Shown: positions 58,400 to 64,000 of the stretch, in pieces | How the letters are laid out: each line of letters begins with the position of its first letter | How positions within the stretch are numbered: position 1 is the stretch's first letter | DNA from: Polytrichum commune | Taxonomy: Eukaryota; Streptophyta; Polytrichopsida; Polytrichales; Polytrichaceae | Direction of reading: 5' to 3' | DNA: 64,000 bases | NCBI GenBank assembly: GCA_950295325.1 | Contig: OX485804.1 | Coordinates: forward strand, 4,712,001 to 4,776,000 | The notes under the pieces: model-generated | Told to the model about the DNA's origin: nothing | Databases searched by the model: none | Seen by the model: only the letters and a program-made list of their open reading frames with translations | Translations under genes and position numbers: made by a program

Positions 58400-60068
58400 C
58401 TTTTGTACGCCACTTGTATGGCTACATGTATGGTTGGAGGTTCATGTAGATTGATAAGAAGTTTCCTTTCATACCAAGGGTATGCTGAGGTTCTTGTCGA
58501 TCTACACAAATCTCTTGCCACCCTCGATGCTAAGGGCAAGTTCCTATTGATCTACATGAACCTCCAACCACCTTGGTGTAAAGGGGAAGCTCCTATTGAT
58601 TTATAAGAATTTACTTCACACTATCTGTAAATGAGAACTTACTGTTGATCTACATGAATTTACTTCAGCCTACCTGTAAATGCGAACTTCATGCATGTTG
58701 ACCTACAAGATGTCACAGTATGCGGCATTGGCAGCCACACCTTATCCGTGGGGTTTCATCCATTAAGATTTGGATGGATGAATCTTAGGAGTTGGAGAGG
58801 TGGTCCTTAGTGAGCAACCTCCTCCTTGGCTTGGCATTCTTGCCAAGATAAGCCTTGTGAGTGAGTGTGTGGAGAGAGCTTGTGTGAGGTGAAGATTGCA
58901 TGTTTTTGCAATAAATCTTGAGTTCTTCTCCCCTTACTTACACTCTTGAATTCTCCCGTGATGGAGTGAGAGATAACTTGACTCATTGTGTGCATTTGAA
59001 GAGAGAATTAGAGCTCTTGCTAGCGTTTGACTCTCTTCCTTCTCTATGAAGGTGTGTTGTGTATGTATGCCTTTGCTATGTTTTAGTATTATTTGTTAGT
59101 GGTGGTTGGTACTCGAGCTACAGTGACACACGTTCACTATTTACACGACAAAAAATTCACTTCACAATACTTGTAAATAAAGTTTTTTGTTGATATACAA
59201 GAACCCCCCTTTGCACCATGGTTGGATAGAGGTTTTTTTTTTACCTACATGAGGTCACCCTTGTGCCATGGATGGACAAACATGAATTAGCTCTTAATTG
59301 AAGTGAAGGGCATTGAAAGGTGCAAGGCCATGTTGCTCTATAAGACATTGTCCTCCAACTTGAAGTATACCTTTGAACACAACACTCAAATAAAATCCGG
59401 TGTTTGTTTATGACGCGCTATGTGAACAAAGGTGTTCCATACATGCATTCATGTAAAGGAAGCTTAGGACAAGTTGGATGTGGAAGTTCCTCCAAATCAA
59501 CATGAACTTATAGCTCTTTCTTGAGGTGGCACCCTCTTGAAGTGAAATTTGGAGGGCATACATATATATTGTTTGTTTTTTAATTAAATATTATGTGGGT
59601 CATTGAGTGATTATATAGGTCCCATCCCCTCAACACTTTGCTACTAAGTATGAGCCCAAAATGGTTGCTCATATTTGTTTTATGTTTAGAATTTATTTAG
59701 AATTGCATTTGGAGTGTTATTAAAACAATCAAAAGTATAAAAAGAATGAGGCTTGGTGTGGTTTATGTTTTAGGCCTTAAGCCTATTTTGTGTGGTTAAT
59801 TAGAAGCTTAATGACATTAGGAAGTGTTGTGGTTGAGTGAGTAGTGTTTGGTGAAGCAAGGAGAAGATCCTTGGATTTAAATGTTTGAATTAGAACATGC
59901 TCTTGTTGGTTTAGAGGGTGAGGGTTTAGTGGATAGGATAAGGTCCTACTAAGTAGGAGAAGGTTAAGGGGCTTGTGGTCTTGGATGCCCTCTCCTCCTC
60001 CTCATCTCTTCTCTTCATCTTCTCTTAAATTCCTCACTCCTCTCTCACTATTCTCTCTCTCTCTTGTG
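58400..60068. other. intergenic with degenerate repeats
   Basis: About 58,430-58,710 repeats TTGATCTACA(T/C)(G/A)A and TTACTTCA-type phrases at irregular 60- to 70-bp spacing, with related words near 59,155-59,270. No gene is recognised. Confidence 0.4.
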
Positions 60069-60238
60069 GTGTGTGTGGGTGTGTGTGTGAGAGTGTGTGT
60101 GTGGTGTAGTGTGTTAGAGAATAGATTTGATTAGGGGGAAGTTAGAGGATAGATTTGATTAGGGGAACTTAGAGAATAGATTGTATTAGGGGTAGTTTAG
60201 AAGAGAGATTTGATTAGGAGGAGCCTAGAAAATCATAT
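60069..60238. repeat. GT-rich run followed by a 28-bp tandem repeat
   Basis: A GTGTGTG-rich stretch at 60,065-60,112 is followed by about four diverged copies of AATAGATTTGATTAGGGG(G)AA(C/G)TTAGAG, period about 28-30 bp. Confidence 0.75.
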
Positions 60239-60240
60239 TA

Positions 60241-60580
60241 TTAAGGTTGCACGGCTTACGGGGCAGATGCAGCTACTGTTTTGAGGCTGCTGGTTACGGG
60301 TTAAGGTTGCAAGGTTACTGGGCAGTTGCAGCTACTGTTTTGAGGCAGCTGGTTACAGGTTAAGGTTGCAAGGCTTACTGGGCAGCTGCATGCTACTGTT
60401 TTAAGGTTGCAAGGTTACTGGGCAGCCACAGTCTACTGTCTTAAGGTTGCAAGGCTTACTGGGCAGCTGCAGCTATTGTTTTAAGGTTGCAAGGTTATTG
60501 GGCAGCTGCATGCTACTGTTCTAAGGTTGCAAGGTTACTGGGCAGCTGCAGCTACTGTTTTGAGGCTGCTGGTTAATATG
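60241..60580. repeat. minisatellite with alternating 60-bp and 40-bp units
   Basis: AAGGTTGCA recurs at 60,243, 60,303, 60,362, 60,403, 60,443, 60,483 and 60,523. The first two intervals are about 60 bp because of an extra GAGGC(T/A)GCTGGTTAC(G/A)GG block; the rest are 40-41 bp. The core is AAGGTTGCAAGG(CT)TACTGGGCAG plus CTGCAGCTACTGTT. Confidence 0.93.
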
Positions 60581-61249
60581 TTGAGGCGGCCGGCACTTGT
60601 AAGGTGACTTAGTAGGGCAGCTTCAAGGCTTAATGCTAGGCCTTAGTGACTTGGGTAGATGATTAAGGGGGAACCTTATTGACAATAAGGGGAAAAACCG
60701 TAGTGCTATATAGGACTAAATGATAGTTAGTTGATTGGATTGTTACTTAATGTTACTTTAGATAATTAGGTCATTAGCAAGATAGTAGAACACGAGGTGA
60801 GGATTGTGATAATAGAGAAGAGCGTTTGTCAACGCTTGTAATATTATCGTGGAATGGATTGGTGTGCAATAATTAATGAGGAAATGTGATGGATTTTTAC
60901 GAATTGGAAAGAGGGAGTTATGTAAACATGAATGTGATCCCCATTCCCTCACCCGGACTAGAACGCTTAAGGGTGGGCAGTTTGGCCTCACACTAACCCT
61001 AGTTGACCTTTCTTCGCTATGGAGATTATTTGTCAAAGTATGCATGGAGATATTGCCAATATTTGCTAAAGATGGAATGTTTGTGTATAGCAATATTACA
61101 CATGGATTCAAGTGCAGAAATGACCTTGTCAATGAGTTTCTATTAAATTATGTGTCCAAACTTTTTATTTTATTTTCTACATGTTGACAATGTTGTTAAT
61201 AAGATATGATCTATTTGTTTTGTACAAATCATCCATCTTCGAAATTGTC
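60581..61249. other. intergenic, nothing certain
   Basis: Frames of 103-124 codons overlap on opposite strands at 60,758-61,187. Neither has a recognisable domain. Confidence 0.4.
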
Positions 61250-61990
61250 TTCATTGAAGACGAAGAATATGGGGACATCAAAGAAATTGATGCAAATTGT
61301 AGTGGTCTTCATTAGGATGATTAATTGAACGTTCTCTTGTTGCTCGTCAATGAATATGGGGTCAAAGTAGGTGGAGGTATTTGTAGAAACTCCAATCCAA
61401 TTGATTGCAATGATAAACACGCACTTGGAGATGATGACATAGAAGTTCTTATTATGGACCCTGTGGAGGGGATGATGGATGTGCATGCAATTTTCTTTCT
61501 AAGACGTTTGCCCACATCCCGTGCTTTTCATGATGGATACAATCTCTTCCAGCATCAATTGGACAATGTCATTAGGTTTAATGAGCAAACTAGGTTGCAA
61601 ACGCAATGACAAAATGAAGCAAAACAAAAATACCAAACTACCATAATATTCATGCAACGCCATATGCCCCCAAAGAAATCACGTGTTTGGGACCCCGATT
61701 ATGTTCACCAACTCTCCACCATCGATTGTTGCAAATTGAGAGTGTGTAAAATATTTGACTAGGAAAGAGGTACTTGCGTTGTGCTCCAAGTTGTATGGTT
61801 GCACTCCTAGTATGAGATATAGCAAACGCATTCATGTTCATGGTGAAATCCACGGAGGACCTGGGGAAGGGAGAAAAGTTGTCACTTTGTGTGGCGTGAC
61901 ATATGCCTCCGTGCATGGCGTGAAATTCTTGCAGTGTCTTGTAGAGCTCAATTACCTCCATTTGTTCCTAGGGTTGACCGTATTGTAATG
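61250..61990 (+). other. coding-like tract, unrecognised
   Basis: Plus-strand frames at 61,325-61,609 (95 codons, including VGGGICRNSNPIDCNDKHAL) and 61,755-61,988 (77 codons). They are separated by stops. The composition is protein-like, but no family is evident. It could be a decayed transposon frame. Confidence 0.3.
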
Positions 61991-62955
61991 ATTTAGAGCG
62001 TCATCCAAATTATGATGACTAAACTACCTAACCTCCTTGTCGTTTGTTGTTTTCTATCTTGGTTATTTTCCTTGTTGTGTTGATAGGTGTCTTCGTTCTT
62101 CTTTTAAAAGCCCTTCCACCTTGTATCCATCATGATGGATTTTACAGTATAACTTAAAAGTCTTCTTTTGCTGATGATATCTCTTCAAGTAGTATTGTTC
62201 AAACAACTATTGCTTCTAATTTATCAACTTGTTTGTTGTAACTTTTTTCTTGTGCTGAACTTCTTCATGTGCCACAGTTCTCTCTTTAAGCTCAAGTGTT
62301 ACGTCCTATCTTTGATCTAGATCTTCTTATTTTTTCTTCCTGTGTCGTAGTGTTATAACTTCCTCATGTGCCGCCATTATCTTTTTTATAGCTCAAGTGG
62401 TCCTTCTAAGTGTTGTTCTAGATCTTGTCAACTCCTCCTCGTATGTTATAGTGCCGCAAAATCTTCATGTGTTGCAGTTGTCTCCTCTTCTTCTCAAGTT
62501 GCTAATTAACTTTTCTTCAAGGGTTGAAGTACCTTAAGTAGCCAAGTAACCCACGTAACAAGTAACACTATATTCGGTATTTGGAGACTTTTTGTTGATT
62601 ATGAGACTATATAAGGATGCACATTTCAAAATTGGACCAGTAATGACGACTAAAAATCCCATATGTATAATGGTATGCTACTATTATTATACATAAAGGC
62701 ATGGAAGTGAACAAAAATGTGAGGCATACATGAGAATAGTTGCGTATGAAATGACAACTCGTTATGAATGGAAAGGAAGATGCGAAGAATGAATGGAAGT
62801 TGAATGAATTAATTGGGATTGAAATACAATTATAATGGAAATACCATCAATGTCTTGAGTAACTTTGAATAGCATAGAAAGTAAGCACTTAAATATGTTC
62901 TACACCTAAGCCCATTTAGGGAGTCCGTCCCACTAGTACGCTTCTAGACGTCACA
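61991..62955. other. intergenic with pyrimidine-rich degenerate repeats
   Basis: At about 62,160-62,530, phrases such as CTTCATGTG(C/T)(C/T)(A/G)CAGTT, GCTCAAGTG and GATCT(A/T)GATCTT recur at roughly 110- to 130-bp spacing. No gene is seen. Confidence 0.4.
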
Positions 62956-63904
62956 CTAGTGCGACCCACTATTTTTTTTTGCGGCTAAGTCCTTTTTTTT
63001 GGCGGCCTCCATGGCTCTAAAAATCTCAGGCCCACGACTATATCCTTGTGTGTTGCCTGGATAGGAATATGTGTCGTTCTTGCATGTTTCAGGACGCGCT
63101 CCCGAATTGTAAGAGGTGGTATTATAAGTAGAATGCGAGGGTGTTTGCGAAAAGGAACGTCTTGCGCTTCTCCGGAGGGCCAGACAACGATCGGACTCGG
63201 AAGATGCGGCCTTGAGGGCGTGCCTATCCAAGGAGGACGTGGAGGAGGGCCGGGCACCAAGCGAGCGGGTAGCCATCTGCGAAACAACGTCATAGGAAGA
63301 TAAGAATAGGAATGGAGTGGGGAAAATAATGAGGGCGGTTTGGGATGGGCGCTCGTAAAGAGAACGGCACGCAAACGGAAGACAAGGGAAGCAAAAGCGG
63401 GAAAGGGGTTTAGGGTTGAGGAGGGCACCTTGGCTTTGGGGACGTCCATGTGGGGAACGGTGGGAACGAGGGGGGCGTCGACGGGAGCATCCGGAGCCGA
63501 TGGAACTATTGTATTGGTGAGTGGCGGGGGGGAGTCAAGGCGTGGAGGGCTCACGATGGCGGAGGACGTTGCGGGGGGAGGAACGGAGTCGGCGGGGGAG
63601 GTGTGGCAACGGGGGCCTTCCATGCGGAGACGCCGGCTCGGCCCGCGACGAGCGACGGCGTCGTCCTTAGAGGGCGAGAGGTGCCCCAAACGAACGAGCG
63701 TCCGTTTCTCCTTGGAGAGGGGGGAGGGCGACGGGGCGTAGGCGCGGGCGACAAGTGCGGGGGGCGGGCTGTTGACGACGCCGTCGTCGATGCCGATGTC
63801 GCGGGAGTAATCCACGGCCGAGGCCGCGTCCACCGCCGAGAACTGGTAGAGGGATGGCCCCGGGGGGGGGACTTAGAAATTTTTATCCAGGATGGTGTGA
63901 CCAA
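62956..63904 (-). CDS. possible 5' end of a gene, GC-rich, unrecognised
   Basis: Base composition changes sharply to GC-rich with many CpG, unlike the rest of the window. The minus strand has a 282-codon frame from ATG 63,833 (MDAASAVDYSRDIGIDDG) that is Pro/Ser/Ala-rich. A second frame from 63,276 (MATRSLGARPSS) follows an acceptor-like CGTTGTTTCGCAG and ends at 62,956. Splicing an upstream part to this second exon is plausible, but the donor (AAG/GTGCCC near 63,430) is weak. No domain is recognised. Open frames on the opposite strand exist because of the GC bias. It could be a gene end or a GC-rich repeat. Confidence 0.3.
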
Positions 63905-64000
63905 AGATATGGTGTGTTTAATTCTTATGAGCTAAAATTTTGAAATTTTTTAGAGATAATATAGGGCGGATAAAATATGAGAATTTGCATTATAACTAAT

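Noticed and set aside
63340-63935. 133- and 161-codon plus-strand frames in the GC-rich end region
   Set aside because: They overlap the longer minus-strand frame in GC-biased sequence and consist mostly of Gly, Arg and Ala with no domain.

Overview
This is nuclear DNA from a land plant with a large, transposon-rich genome. The evidence is a plant-type CACTA transposon with TNP2, DUF4218 and DUF4216 domains, a Stowaway-like MITE, long AT-rich intergenic tracts full of decayed repeats, spliceosomal GT-AG introns, and single-copy eukaryotic housekeeping genes. The species cannot be fixed from the sequence; nothing here is bacterial, organellar or viral.

Layout. From 1 to 20 kb there is no intact gene, only a decayed pogo/Tigger-type transposase (about 1.56-2.44 kb), hairpin MITEs (4.7 and 12.6 kb), copies of a dispersed repeat family, TIR elements, several tandem duplications, microsatellites and a 0.7-kb direct-repeat pair (11.5 and 13.5 kb). 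At 20.1-22.0 kb (minus) lies an apparently intact SPT2 histone-chaperone gene, and at 28.1-29.9 kb (plus) an apparently intact FCP1/NIF-domain gene with a C-terminal 32-residue tandem repeat. Both seem to have an intron in the 5' leader. From 30 to 37 kb the DNA is intergenic, with one Stowaway-like MITE.

From 37,156 to 46,763 lies a complete 9.6-kb CACTA (En/Spm) element with matching terminal inverted repeats and a perfect 3-bp target duplication (AAG). Its minus-strand transposase gene can be spliced in silico with phase-compatible introns. The unexpected part is a SET (lysine methyltransferase-like) domain exon sitting between the N-terminal transposase-associated zinc-finger exon and the TNP2 catalytic exon. 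Exon phases allow a zinc finger-SET protein, a SET-skipping transposase or, with a weak donor site, a full fusion. One in-frame stop interrupts the TNP2 exon. A second, divergent gene in the element encodes a short DUF8039-like protein.

From about 50.9 to 55.5 kb are the remains of a trimethylguanosine synthase (TGS1) gene. The middle exons, carrying the methyltransferase motifs, are on the minus strand, while the C-terminal exon and probable N-terminal exons are on the plus strand. This suggests an intragenic inversion of roughly 2 kb, plus frameshifts; a pogo-like element and a TIR element sit inside the locus. The rest (55.5-64 kb) holds duplications, a 40/60-bp minisatellite at 60.2-60.6 kb, weak ORFs and a GC-rich possible 5' gene end at 63-63.8 kb.
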